Shown: positions 48,140 to 60,700 of the stretch, one piece after another | How the letters are laid out: each line of letters begins with the position of its first letter | Numbering within the stretch: position 1 is the first letter of the stretch | Assembly: GCA_022749755.1 (NCBI GenBank) | Contig: CM040440.1 | Coordinates: 20,571,269-20,635,268, forward strand | Reading direction: 5' to 3' | Source: Azadirachta indica | Lineage: Eukaryota; Streptophyta; Magnoliopsida; Sapindales; Meliaceae | DNA length: 64,000 nucleotides | Made by a program: the position numbers and the translations under genes | The notes under the pieces: generated by a model | Told to the model about the DNA's origin: nothing | The model's database searches: none | Seen by the model: only the letters and a program-made list of their open reading frames with translations

Positions 48140-49906
48140 ATGGTATTTGATCAGTTGTGTGCTTTGAACAGATTTAAGCCACACATTCTGATGATTTTGC
48201 TTCAGATATGTTACGCATCAATTTATTTCATAACAGAAGCTTCCTTCAACCAAGGATTGAATCCTCATGTCTATGTCACTTATCGGCATGTTGTAGGCGG
48301 CTTAACCATGTTTCCCTTTGCTTATTTCCTTGAAGGGTACATCACTTATTCATATAACTCACACAGAACAAATATTCAGTTGCTTGTTGCACTAAAATAT
48401 GCCAATATATATATATATATATAATATATAATATATTTGTTGCGTTGATAGTGACTTCTACTACCCGTTTGTAGTTGATTTAAAAATAAAATACACTGCT
48501 ATATTGTTAGAAACTGCTTATTAACTGCTATCCTTTTGCCGGCAGAAAAGTAAGGCCAAAGCTTACCTTAGCTCTGTTCCTGGAGTTTTTTGTACTTTCT
48601 CTAGTGGGGTAAGGCTGCCGAGTTTCATTCTTCATTATAATACACAAGAAACTGCAAGTTCTGTTTTTGCCAGAAAGTACCGAGGAAACTTACAGATTTC
48701 TTTCTTGATGTAAACAGGATTAGCTTAACACTTAACCTGTACTTTGCAAGCCTGAATTACACCTCTCCAACCTTTGTGACAGCGATGATTAATACTATCC
48801 CAAGCATGACTTTTGTAATTGCAGTCACACTCGGGTATGCATTTCAAAGTCTCACATGCAGTAAAAGATTATTCTGTTCATTAACAGCTTTTTTAACAAA
48901 TTTGATGTAGGTTGGAGATTGTTGACATTCGAAGTCTTTGTGGGATAGCTAAAATCCTAGGAACACTTATTTCTGTAATTGGGGTGATAATTATAGCTTT
49001 TTACAAAGGACCTGCAGTGCCAGGCTTAAAGGGTGATGCTCCAATCCACGTTGGAGCTAAATCTGTTCATGCAAACTGGTTGAAAGGTTCAATTATGACT
49101 GTCTCGAGTTGCATATCATGGTCTGTTCTGTACATTTTGCAGGTATTTAACCCTTTAACAAGCTTTCTGTTTATTCTTTCAACTGTTTTAATTAAAGGCC
49201 CATAAAAGCCCTCCTCAAAGAAGAAAATTAAGACTGTTAAAACATGTAAACCTTGTAGGCATTTACATTGAAGAGGTATCCTGCAAAACTGTCACTTACG
49301 ACATGGATGAACTGTATCGGGGCAGCACAATCGGCTGTCTACAAAATAATCGTACATCATAAATCAGCTGCATGGTTAACTACATCTATGATCGATATCT
49401 GGATCATTATATATTCTGTGAGTTTATTTACCAACAGCATAAATTTGTCTGTTCCTTTATTTAATTTAACGTGCATCTCGTTCTAAGCCCCTTTTTATGT
49501 GCAACAGGGAGCTCTAGCTTCTGGTATTAGCTCCTTCATTCAACTATGGTGTACTAAAGAGAAAGGGCCAGTATTTGTGACCATTTTTAATCCCCTGACA
49601 ACCTTATTTGTGGCGGTTACAGCATACTTTCTTGTTGGCGAAAAACTGCATACTGGCTGGTAAAATTTATATCTCTTTTCACACTCAGTAGAATAAAACT
49701 ACTGGTTTTTCTGATATATAATACTTACTTGACCATTCAGCATACTTGGAGCGATGATAGTCATTGCTGGTTTGTACGCACTGTTATGGGGCAAAGAAAG
49801 AGATCAAGTTTGTAACATGGACCAGAAGCAATCTTTTCCAACCTCTGAGGACCTGAAGGAATCTAAGGACCATGTTTTAAGTTCAGAAGAAACACAAATA
49901 ACTTGA
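48140..49906 (+). CDS. WAT1-related (nodulin MtN21/EamA) transporter, copy 2
   Basis: Seven exons: 48140-48336, 48546-48608, 48718-48834, 48911-49142, 49259-49417, 49508-49659 and 49741-49906. They give 361 residues. Exons 2 to 6 have exactly the same lengths as in copy 1 (63, 117, 232, 159, 152), and all splice phases agree, which confirms tandem duplication. The protein differs by many conservative changes (for example LTMFPFAYFLEG, SMTFVIAVTLG, CILGAMIVIAGLYALLWGKE). It differs more at the N-terminus (MVFDQLCALNRFKPH) and the tail (DLKESKDHVLSSEETQ). No stop or frameshift is seen, so both copies look functional. Two EamA domains with about ten membrane spans are predicted. The gene is convergent with CDT1, only 370 bp between stop codons. 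Confidence 0.92.
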
Positions 49907-50276
49907 CAAACCTAATGAAATGTTTTCAATGGTAACCGGAATTGCATACTGAAGCATATGGTAGAATGTAGTAAAGCTAGTTTCTGAAGCCTTTATTTTC
50001 TAAACCTTGCTGATTCCTGAATAAAAGCAATACACAAGCATCTTTCTCAAAGATAGAATGTTGCAGCTTCTTATACAGAATTGAAGAACAAACTTTTTGC
50101 AATTTTGCTATCAAATTTACAAACTCAAGTCCACTAACTGAATATATTATTGTATGGAGATTAAAGCACAGCAAGTGAACTATCAATATTTACAAAAAGC
50201 CCCAGTGGGGGACTCATTTACACTGTCCCTCAATATGGTGCTTCCAGTTAATTAACTACCATTAGCAATCTTCTGT

Positions 50277-53200
50277 TTATGCTGCCCCTTGGAGGCGTGC
50301 TCGTATGGATTCTGGACTTGTCATTTTATTGATGCTGCGAAAATGAATAATGTCATCATCAATTAGAAGTTCCATTAATTCTCCTGAAGAACACATAATT
50401 ACATGACTTATTTGAGGTAAAAATATATTTCAAAAATATGCAGGCAGTCTAACAAAGTGTGAATTGTTAATAAGGCTTACCAGACAAGCAAATCGCCACC
50501 AGATGACTTCTTCTCTGAAATCCATTCAGGAACTAGTTCCAACAACAAGTTCATCTGATCTTCAACTTCCCCTGTATGGAGAGTCAGGAAGAGTTAGCTC
50601 ATCTAAAGTTTTTGCAAACAATATCTCTCTATGCCTAAGTGGTTAACATGAAGACTTACTTCTATCTGTAATATGAAGATGGCTGGAAATTAACTTGTGA
50701 ATAAGCTCCTCTTTTGTGATAACTGATCGTTTTATTGACTGAAACAAGAAATGAATCATGTTGAAGAGCTTGGGCAGGCAAGCAATCATCTGTCGCCGCC
50801 ACTTAGCTCGCGAGATGGCTGGATCTCGCTCCTCCATAGCGTTCCTCTCTTTCTCTCTTATCTGGAAAAATAAAAAAATGGTTAACTCATTGCAATAATG
50901 AATTATTGTCAAATTCAAGAGGTTAATGACAAATACTACTCTGTATCATGGGAGATAGGGTCATACATACAAAGGATGAGATGCAGGAAAAGTTGAATTT
51001 AATAATACATATTTCCTAGTAATTGCATAAATCAAAATCCAGAAAAATAGCTTACTATGCACACATCATTTATTTGATAAATAATTACAAAAATATAGCA
51101 TAAGTCTAACAGTGATTATGTGAATGCATTGTCAGATAGATTGACCACTGTACCATCTCCAATGGAATTTCCTTCTGTTTTAAAAAATAACAAAGGCAAA
51201 ATGATATTCCTTACGTTTGTTAACTAAAAATATTTCAGCAATTTGTACGGTGTTTTGCATAGAACAAGCTTTAGTTAGGCTGAAAGCATTCATAATCGAA
51301 GCTCACCGACTGAAGAAGATTCTCAGGTAGAATGTCAAGAATATCATCATCAACTGATGCGCCTTCCATCTCATTGACATTCTGCTCAACCTTCTCATTC
51401 TTCACAGGAGTATCAAATTTCAAAGACCTGCTACGAGGGGCACGCCTGGTTAACTTGTTTGATGAACTGACAGATACATTTTCTGGAGTCATATAACATC
51501 TCTTTGGCGGATTTAAAGAAGGTGTGGCAGTCATGAGCCTAGCTGGAGTAGAAACAAGTTTTGCAGGAGTTGACTGCAAGCTAATAACTTTCGAGGGAGT
51601 ACAATCTTTACTTTCCACAGGTTCAATCTCCTTGACTGGAGTGGCAGGAGGGTGGCTTGGTGGCAAATGAGTGGGAGAAGCACAATTCATCAAACATTTT
51701 TTTCCTCTACTGGTTTTGGATGTTAATTTAATTGGAGAGGTTGCAGTAGCCGAGCTAGTTTCCTCACCTGAGGAAACTTTGTTAAGGTATGGCTCTGGAA
51801 CTAGAATGGCAGAAGGTTCATCAGAAATGACCAATGATTTGTTCTCAGCTTTATACTTCTCTGCATCGCTGCTGACAAACTTTTGAGAAAAATGCCTTCG
51901 GAAAGGAAAATGAGATGCTGCAACAGGTTGCTGACTACCAGATGCAGAAGCTGATGTCCCTGAGACTGTTGGCATGCTGGGGTTTTTTATTATATTTAGA
52001 ACCTTATAATTCTGGCAGGTAGCTGACGAAATTTGTTGCTGCTCTACAGATGCATCAGTTGATGAATCATTGGATGTCAACGAGGTGGAGTTTTTAATCA
52101 TATTTAAATGGAGATTTGACTTCGAATGATTGAATGGCTCTGGCAATGTTTCCTCTGGAATTTCGTCACCCTTTATGCAGAAAAATGATGGTTAAGATTA
52201 CCAGATACAACAGTGCAAGCAAGTACCGCAAAAGTTAAACCTTCAATAAGACCAAGAATTAGTGTTTATCAAAAAAAGACTGTCCCCAAATACTAGTCAG
52301 GTTAGAACCACCTATTAGATACACAAAGAACATCTACTGGAAGAACCTCAAATATCGAAAAAAAAAAAACATGTTGCATACATCATCATTGCAAATTCCA
52401 CTCCAAATTCTGGTTTGCCTTCACAAGTTACAGTACACTATATGTTAAAAAAGGCTACATCAAAGATATATAAGATTGTCTGATGCCAGGTCAAATCTGA
52501 TTAAACATTTTGAGTTCAAAATATTGCTATGAAGTGCTGAAATAAATTTATAGACGGTTTTTACTGTTCTTTCAACCCATAAAAGACCAAAACTTCAAAT
52601 ATAAATTCTGAGAAAATATATAATCAGAGAAGGAATAAAAACTATATAATGATAAAATCTACCACTAAATAAAACCCAGTAAGAAAAAAAATAAAAGTAT
52701 TGTATACCTCAGCATGGTCTTTAAGAAAATTCATAAGCCGAACACGAAAAACCTTCCTCAGGTTCAAATTCTTGCTATCAGATTTCAACTTGCCATCATA
52801 TTCAACTGCATCTGGATTTAGTGTAACGTGAAGATCTGGCTTCATACAACTAGTTTTCTCGTCAAATGTGAGCACTTTCTTAATCTCGATTGCTTCTGGT
52901 AGTATAAACTTTAATTGAGCCAAGTGACCATAAGAAAATCTCCTACAAATATCAGAATCCAAAATCATCTAGATGAGATCATGTTTGTCTCCAACCAAAG
53001 TTTAGTAGACATAAAAGCCTAGCAATTGAATTAAATTTTTTTCCCTCCCAGCTTTTCCAACAACCAGTAATGAAGAAAATTTATCCAACGCATAAATTAG
53101 CTTCCATAGATGATAATAAAAACAGAAATTACCTATCAGTCAAACACTGAATTTTCGGGCAAATATTGGTGAATGTCGACGAAGAACACTTCAATTTCAA

Positions 53201-53672
53201 CAATCGGATCACGCCATCCAAGCTATCAAAAAACTCTCCCAGCTGCCTATGCCTGCCCATTTTCAAAAAATAGAATTAAAAACGAACTTAATGAAATAAA
53301 AATAACTATTAAATCCAAGATGAAATGAAAATCAAGAATCAAAATATCTTACTTTTCCGGCAACATGCTGGAGTCACGAGCAGACTTCGCTGGCCATTTA
53401 TCGCGCGGCGATGCCAAGATCTGCTTGCTGGCGGATTCGATTTGGTCCGTTGGAGGCTGCTGGCAGTGGGCCTGGGCGGCCATTCGGATTTCTTTCAGGG
53501 AAAGCGCCATCCGGCTGTTGCGAGCCCGGCGCGAGAGCGTTGACGGCTGCTTCTCCGGTGTTTTGGAGGCTAATTTATTCGGGCTCTGACTTGAAACTTG
53601 GGATTTGAGATTTGACAGAAGTGGCTTCTTGCATCTGAAGGGAATTGACTGAGACGAATCCGAAGAACTCAT
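50277..53672 (-). CDS. CDT1: DNA replication licensing factor CDT1
   Basis: Seven exons: 53672-53353, 53252-53133, 52942-52708, 52170-51307, 50861-50660, 50571-50481 and 50334-50277. They join in frame to 629 residues. The N-terminus is basic and Ser/Pro-rich (SSQSIPFRCKKPLLS, then MALSLKEIRMAAQAH). The geminin-binding-type winged helix (about 107-225) has RFSYGHLAQLKFILPEAIEI and MKPDLHVTLNPDAVEYDGK. A long linker (226-513) is rich in TP/SP sites (TPVKEIE, STPAKLVSTPARL), candidate CDK sites. The C-terminal MCM-binding winged helix (514-629) has MIACLPKLFNMIHFLFQSI, ITKEELIHKLI and LLLELVPEWISEKKSSGGDLL. CDT1 loads MCM2-7 at origins in G1 with ORC and CDC6. The protein ends soon after SPESIRARLQ, slightly short of the Arabidopsis tail. 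Confidence 0.95.
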
Positions 53673-53772
53673 TGTAGAGAGAGAGAGACAGACAGACAGA
53701 CGGACAGATGACTCTTTGGCTCTGCTGGGCAGAGGAGCGTCCGGGAGAAAGGAAAATATATGTATCTAGGGC

Positions 53773-53835
53773 TTTTGGCGCGAATGCTGAACTGGAGCTC
53801 ACGTGGATGGTTGACACGTAGGAATTCCCGCCAAA
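53773..53835. promoter_or_regulatory. Two E2F-type sites upstream of CDT1
   Basis: TTTTGGCGCGAA at 53773-53784 and TTCCCGCCAAA at 53825-53835 (reverse complement TTTGGCGGGAA) fit the E2F/DP consensus TTTSSCGC. They lie 100-165 bp before the CDT1 ATG. A third partial site (CCCGCGATTTTCC) is near 53850. CDT1 genes are known E2F targets at G1/S, so function is likely. A (GACA)n tract near 53688-53705 lies between them and the ATG. Confidence 0.75.
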
Positions 53836-53849
53836 TAGATCCGTTGCGT

Positions 53850-55330
53850 CCCGCGATTTTCCTAGGGCGTTGTTTGGACAGAGAATTATTTTAATTCTAC
53901 TGGGCGAATATTTCTTCCAACAAATATTTGACCCGATTAAACATTTGCCTCGCAATTTTCTTTTTTGAAAAATAATAATAATAATAATAATAATTTTGCC
54001 TTTTTTTTTGTTTTTACTTCTCAAATAAAACTAAATCCTTACAGTTAACTAACCTGATTCAATACAAGCGTTTGTTCAATATAGGACTTATATATAATTT
54101 ATTTATTTTTTAAATGAAGGATAAAAAAATTTAAGAAAACATGACGAATTGAAATTGAACTAAATTTTTTTTTTTATTTTAAAACTCTTTGAATTATAAC
54201 ATTGTATAAAATTTAAAACTCTTGCATCCATAACGTTATACCCTCTTCTTTACAAATTAAAATCTCTTTCATTAATATTTAATCATATTTTATAATGAGA
54301 AAGATTATATCCATTATTTTTTTTATATTTTCTTTGAATTAACGTTTAAATCTCCTTTAAAGATATATTTAATTTATTTAATCAAGAAGTTTTTGTTAAT
54401 ACTATGATATTTCTTTAGTTATTTGTAAACATAATTGTCTAACGTGGCATCAATTTTATAAGATAATAAACTTTGTTTTATTTATTTACCGGCTACAATC
54501 ATTATTTATTTGTTTTTTATTTGTATAGAATATTAAATATTCCATACTAAGTATGTTACTAGTATTTTACATTAAACCTTAGCTATTAGTCAAATTTGGT
54601 TAAATTAATCATTTATTTTTATTGCAATGTTGAAATATATATATTTATTTATATTAACAATATAATCAATTATACGGTGCACCTCATAATTTTATGCCTA
54701 AACTTCAACATTTTTTACTTCTAAAATATATATTACATTAGAGTTAAGTATTAGTAAAAAGGAAAAGATTAATAATCTTATAAGATTGTACATCTGTTTA
54801 TATCTAATAATTGAGATTAAATATAATATATATATTAATTATGATAAATATGTTATTTTTCAACATTTGAACAAAAGATACCAGGCAGTGCTTAGTAAAC
54901 AGCCGTTGTGAACAAAACATCACTGTTTTCCTTACTCTGACGATACAGTGAGCCCAACCCAAAGGATAACCACCATCAAATCAAACCCTTGTATCAATTA
55001 TAAAACATAGGCCCAGCCCATCAATTTTCAGAAGGAACTAGCAGTCGTCTTGAGCGAAATTTCACTGCAAAGCCGTCTTCGAAAGTGTCATGTAACAAAA
55101 GTTCTTCAGCTGCACAACGATAGTTTTAAACGAATTTAATAGCCGAAAAAGCAAGGTATTGCCCATCGTTACGTCTCCTTCATAATCTCCCACGAAACAC
55201 AGAAAAAAATTAAATTAAATAAAAAATAAAAAATAATAATCCCAAAAGCTTACTGTAAACCTATTAAACAATTAGCAGAAATTCCTTTTTCTTCCACGCA
55301 ACCAAGTATCAACCAAACGCCTCCCTCTCC
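53850..55330. other. Divergent spacer between CDT1 and ATG9
   Basis: AT-rich DNA with no gene. The ATG9-proximal end carries AGCCCAACCCA near 54951-54961 and AGGCCCAGCCCA at 55009-55020 (site II-type elements). An (ATA)n tract lies near 53967-53993. Confidence 0.5.
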
Positions 55331-57760
55331 CTCTTGGTTTCTACAATCAAATCTTATATTGCTTAAACTCCTCTTGTTTTTGCATTTTTCTTTTCAATCG
55401 TCGGCTATTTCGTTGCTTTCTCTGTTCTGTTCGGACGACAATATTTTCTGGGTGTCACTGAGTTGTTTCATATTGTTTTATCGCCTTATTGAAGCTCTTC
55501 TTTCGTGGGGCGCAGGTAATTTCGTCTTTTGTTTGTTTCTGTATCTAAATAATTGGGTTTTTATATTTCACGTGACACTACATAGTACGAAATTACTTAC
55601 CTTTTAACTTTTCTTTTTAATTAGCGAAATTTCTGTATTGCGGTTCAGTTTGAAATTTCAATTTTTTTTATGTTTATTTATATTTGATTTTGGCATATGG
55701 GCTGACTTGTAATTCACCAAAGCTAGCTCCGTTTGTAGCCAATTTTCGTTTTAAGCCATTAGCAGGTCATTGCAGTGGCGATTTTTCTTGTTTTTTATTG
55801 CAGTGATATGCGATCAGGGTAAAGTTGTTGCTTTTGGTTCTTTTCAATAAAATTCAGTTGAACTTAGACTGAAAATTTTTGTAACTTTTATGTGGGTAAG
55901 AATTCATACACGAAATTTTAACCTGGTTCTATTATTCATATAGAATTTCCTCAATGTAGTTTGACGGTTATGAATTTTTCATAGCTGGATACAGACACTT
56001 GATTGCATTGGAGGTTCTGGAAAACCAAACGCTGAGTACTACTAACTGGCATTGCATAGCTTACCCTTAACTGGTCAGTGAAAAGAGTGAAAATTTCAAT
56101 TTGGTCTTGAGTTTATTGTTAAGTAGTTGATCAGTTAAGGATTTGGCAGAAGATTTGTTGTCTGCTTGGTGGCTTTACCAATTCATTCGATAAATTTCTT
56201 TAGTCTCCGTACATTTTAATTTTAAGTCTAAACTTGGCAAGTTATTATTTACCATTGTGGTGCCTGTTATTTTGGTCAATGTGGTTTCAAGGGAGTAAAG
56301 GGAGTCAAGCTTTTAGATTGTTGTTGGTGCAACCAGAAACTCTAGGGTTAACATGTATGTAGCTCATTAATGCAAGGGAGTACAGGGAGTAAAGCTTTTA
56401 GATTATTCTTGGTGCAACCAGAAACTCTAGCGTTAATACAACGCATTATGCTGTTCAGCAGAACTGGCAAGAATAAAATATATTAAGGCATAATCTGTGG
56501 TCAGTTTCCTAGCTGCAAATGTTTTCTCCTGCAAAGAAATTGTTCTTTGTACACATGCAAAGAAATGTTTATGCTCAGTATTCCACAATGTTGGTTAGGT
56601 CACAGTGGGATAATAGAATTGGCGTTTAATTCTGCTGGACCTTCTGAACTTTCCTTATTTTGTTTCATTTAATAAGTTATTTTTGTCAAGCAAGACCATT
56701 TTACACAAAGAACCATAATGTCCAACTTCAGTTAGTTTTCTGCAGTCGTGAAGAACCTTTTCTAACCCTGCTATGTCATTTTCTATCTTATACTCTACCT
56801 ATATTAGGCTTTGTGGAAAGGAAATTCAGCAGACCAGCACCAGACTTGTGTTGTATCTGCACGTAGCTGTATTTTGTCAATGACATTGATTAAAACCCTT
56901 ATGCCGGTATGTTTTCAGGATAGCAGAGGACGACCTTATTCTTATTGCAGCGCTGAATTAGTGTTGATTGGACGCGACAATTGAATTTTTGGCGAATGGA
57001 GAGGTACTAAATTCATTGCTGGACTTGTACTATATACATGAGAAAAATGATCCTACTTTCATTTTTTTGCTTTGCATAGTAAAAATGTAATGATATATAA
57101 TAGATCTAAATGTCCAACGTTGGCAATGACTTGTCATATTTATATGAAGCTGCTTGAGATATTATGGATGTATTCTTTTTTTGCCAATTACATGTTGAAA
57201 TGGTGCATCTGTATTAGAGTTAAAACTTGATGTATGGGCTGATGATTGATTATTGTAAGTGGCAAATTTTGTTTCAATTCTTTTAATGTGTCCGTGTTCA
57301 CCGCTTAGTGGCAGAACCGTTGGGGCCATTGGATCTCTGCTTTAAGCTTCTGAAAGGTTTTGAAGTGCTCATAACTGTATATCATGTTGAAGAAAAGTAG
57401 AAGAAGAAAAGGCTATATAGAGAGGCATAAGCTGTTGTAATTTTCCTGCTAGTTCAACGACTTAGACGTGTTATTATATACTTATCTGGGTTCTGAAGAT
57501 TAGTTTTTGACCTAGTGAAACATATTCTTGGGGAAATTATTGTTTGTCTGAATCTGTTCGTCTTCTAGTTTTTGTCTTCTTCTGGTTAAGATGCATATTT
57601 GTGTGTGTTTATTAGTGTGCTTTTGCTGTTCTTTTTCCATGTTCTTCCTGATACATTAGTTTTCCTTTGTTCATACATGCTTACAGAAGACATTGATTTC
57701 AATCACTTACACCATTTGGGGAATGGACTGGTTGCTCTTGCCTACTGTGAGTTTTTGTAA
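55330..57760 (+). promoter_or_regulatory. Spliced 5' leader of ATG9 with an upstream ORF
   Basis: Strong splice signals suggest leader exons ending at 55515 (CGCAG/GTAATT), 56919-57003 (TTTTCAG acceptor, GAG/GTACTA donor) and from 57687 (TTACAG acceptor) to the ATG. The transcription start is only guessed. The last leader exon holds a 13-codon ORF at 57723-57764 (MDWLLLPTVSFCK) whose TGA overlaps both the ATG at 57761 and the second ATG at 57764. Confidence 0.55.
56288..56439. repeat. 67-bp direct repeat in an ATG9 leader intron
   Basis: Copies at 56288-56354 and 56373-56439 (85-bp period) share the CAAGGGAGTA start, AGCTTTTAGATT and TTGGTGCAACCAGAAACTCT, with about seven differences. It is an older local duplication with no coding meaning that I can see. 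Confidence 0.85.
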
Positions 57761-60700
57761 ATGATGTTCAGTGGGCAAAAGGCTACAAATCCTCTGAGCA
57801 TATTGAAGTGGAAATGGCGTGGTGATTCATCATTGACAACAGGCTTGCTTAAAGATGTGCCTCCCGAGATAGAATTGTCTGACTATGGACACGAAAGGGT
57901 ACCGAGTCCCGGTAGTGAGAGCCCAACAGGGCTACTTAATGGTGAAAGCTTGAATGCCGCACCGATTGCTGATTTGGATCTTTTTTTTGAAAGGCTCTAT
58001 AGTTACTATTGTGAAAAAGGACTTTGGTGCATTATTATAAAATGGATTGTTGAGCTTCTCAGCCTGGGTTTTACCATAAGTTTTTCAGCATTTTTCTTAC
58101 TATATGTTGATTGGAATGGTCTGCGTAATGCAAAGTGTGGAATGGATGCAGTTGAATCAGGAATTAAGCCCTGTGATCTCGCCAAGGAAGCTCTTCATGA
58201 GTACCCATTAACCCCTCTAACACTTTCCAAAGCTATTATTGTTGGATATTTGGGGTTATTTTCCATATACTGGATCTTCTGTTTTTTGAGATTTTTTGCT
58301 CAATTAAAGGATACTCTAGGAATCCGTCAATTCTATTACAACAGGTAAGTCTGAATTTAGCTGCATAAAGATGTTTCCTTTTTTTTTTATGGCTTTTTTG
58401 ATTTTTTTTTTTTTGTGCATGACCATAAAAATGATGTAGAAGCATAGTTTTTGTCTTGGTGTAAAATCTTTTTGTTTGCTAGCATTTTTTTTATATCAAT
58501 TCAATGAGCGTTGTTATTATTGTTTTGCAGCCTGCATGTTACGGACAGTGAAATTCAAACAATGCCCTGGGCAACCATTCTTGAAAAGGTTGTTCAATTG
58601 CAAAGCTCACAGCAACTCTGTATCGTTAAGGATCTTTCTGCTCATGATGTGGTGATGCGATTGATGCGGAAGGAGAACTACTTGATTGGGATGCTCAACA
58701 AAGGGGTGCTAGCTTTTCCAATCTCTTCATGGGTCCCAGGGGCTGGTCCCACTGTCAGATCGACCTCAGATGGAGTACAACATCGCCTAATACTTACCAA
58801 GACCCTAGAATGGATATTAAATTGGTGCATACTGCAGAGCATGTTTGATCGGTAAGTTGAATTTTATGAAGTATTTGACTGTGTTTGATACCTATAATTT
58901 ATCTTTTGGCCATCTTTAATTAGTATTGCAATATATACTAGAAAGTATCATGCCCCTTTTGTTTGGAATATATTATACACTTACTAATTTAAACTTAATA
59001 TTTTCATTATGTCCACCTCTAATTAGTTCTATAGTTTCTACAAGAATGTCTCAGGTTCTTTTGTTTTGGGAATGTTTACAGACTTGTTGCTTTCTTCATA
59101 AATGAGTTCAACTCTCTTCCCATATTTCTGATATTAAAGCAATTCAGTGATTTGGACAACGATAGAGAGTAATGGCAGAAACCAGAGTGTGCTCTGTACT
59201 ATAAGTTACTTAAGTAATAAGGCCATAGATTTTCCTTGTATGATGCAACACATTGGTTTCGATACTTTAAAAGCTTGACTGCTGTGCTGCCTTGCTAGAA
59301 TTCTAATATCCTAAGGGATGCCTTTTTCCAGTGGTAGCCAATCCTTAGTAAGAGGGTGATTTAAACATGGTCCAAACATTTGTTGTTTTTCACTTCTACT
59401 GATGCATGAAAGAATCTTAAGTATTCTATATGCTTTGGCATATATGATCATTTTATGACAAAATTGATTCGTTTTGCAGAAACTTTTGTGTCAGGAGGGA
59501 CTTTATTTATAATCCGAAAACATTAAGGAAAAGGCTTATGGTTGTTGGGCTTGCAATGCTTATACTCTCCCCATTTCTTGTCATATTTATGCTAGTGTAT
59601 CTCTTCTTAAGGCATGCTGAACAATTTTATAATCATCCAAGCACGGCTTCATCTCGAAGATGGTCAAACTTGTCAAAGTGGATTTTTAGGGAATTCAATG
59701 AGGTACTAAACTGCCTCTTCCTCTTATTAAGTTACACTGGACCTTTTTCTGTTTCTTTTTTCTTGTGATGAACAAGACAAGCTTATATCAACTGCTCAAG
59801 TGGTTGGGTAAATTTGTTTTCAATAAAGGTCAAAGTTAAGATACTCAAGTTTTCAAAATATAACACAAATGGATGCTCTCTTTTCTGCAAACTTTGCAGA
59901 GATTAATCTTTTATTAATGCTTTCCCATTTTTCCTACAGGTTGACCATTTGTTCAAGCACCGCATCAATAGCAGCGTAGTGCATGCTTCTGATTACCTGA
60001 AGCAATTTCCATCACCTATTATTTCTATTGTGGCAAAGTTTATTTCTTTTGTCTCCGGTGGCTTTGCTGCTATACTCATCATCATTGCATTTCTGGAGGA
60101 ATCTCTGCTTGAGGGCCATGTAAATATATTTTTACTCTTACATTCTGAATCAAATGATATATTTGACAATGGTAATCATTGCTGTTTTAATGTTATTATG
60201 TTTAAACCTTGTAGATATTTGGTCGCAACTTGTTCTGGTATGCTGCTGTCTTTGGAACCATAACAGCTCTTAGCCGGGCTGCAGTTATGGATGAGCTCTT
60301 GGTCCTCAATCCGGAAGGAGCAATGTCTATGGTGGTCCAACATACACATTTTATGCCAAAAAGATGGCGTGGCAAGGAAAATACTGAGGCAGTCCGGGTA
60401 GAGTTTGAGACACTCTTTCAGGTAATTTTATGAAGTTTCATTTTTATGTTTTTATTGAGTAGGATGGTTGGTTGAACTGAAAAAGTCCGCAACTGTTCTT
60501 AAAATAGTGCTCATAACTTTTAAATAGCCCTTGTTCTCCTATATGGAGGAGTGTTATATGTATTGAATTTAAGGGTGTTTTAATCTCTCTCTTAATTTTA
60601 TTTTTATATTGGTTCTCTTTCTTATAGTTCATTTCCCTTAGGTTGTCAAAGATTTCTTTTATAATAATTTATAAGGAAGAAGTCAGTTATACATATTTTT

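Larger units (their letters stand above)
44880..51640. repeat. Segmental duplication, right unit (B)
   Basis: Partner of unit A; anchors are given there. It begins about 1 kb after unit A ends, so the two lie in direct tandem. It contains the inverted-repeat transposon at 45144-46558, WAT1 copy 2 and the 3' half of the intact CDT1 gene. Since CDT1 is whole only on this side, B contains the original locus and A is the copy, or A was later degraded. Confidence 0.8.

Noticed and set aside
37480..51640. CRISPR-like or satellite array
   Set aside because: The repeats are one large two-copy duplication, not short regularly spaced units.
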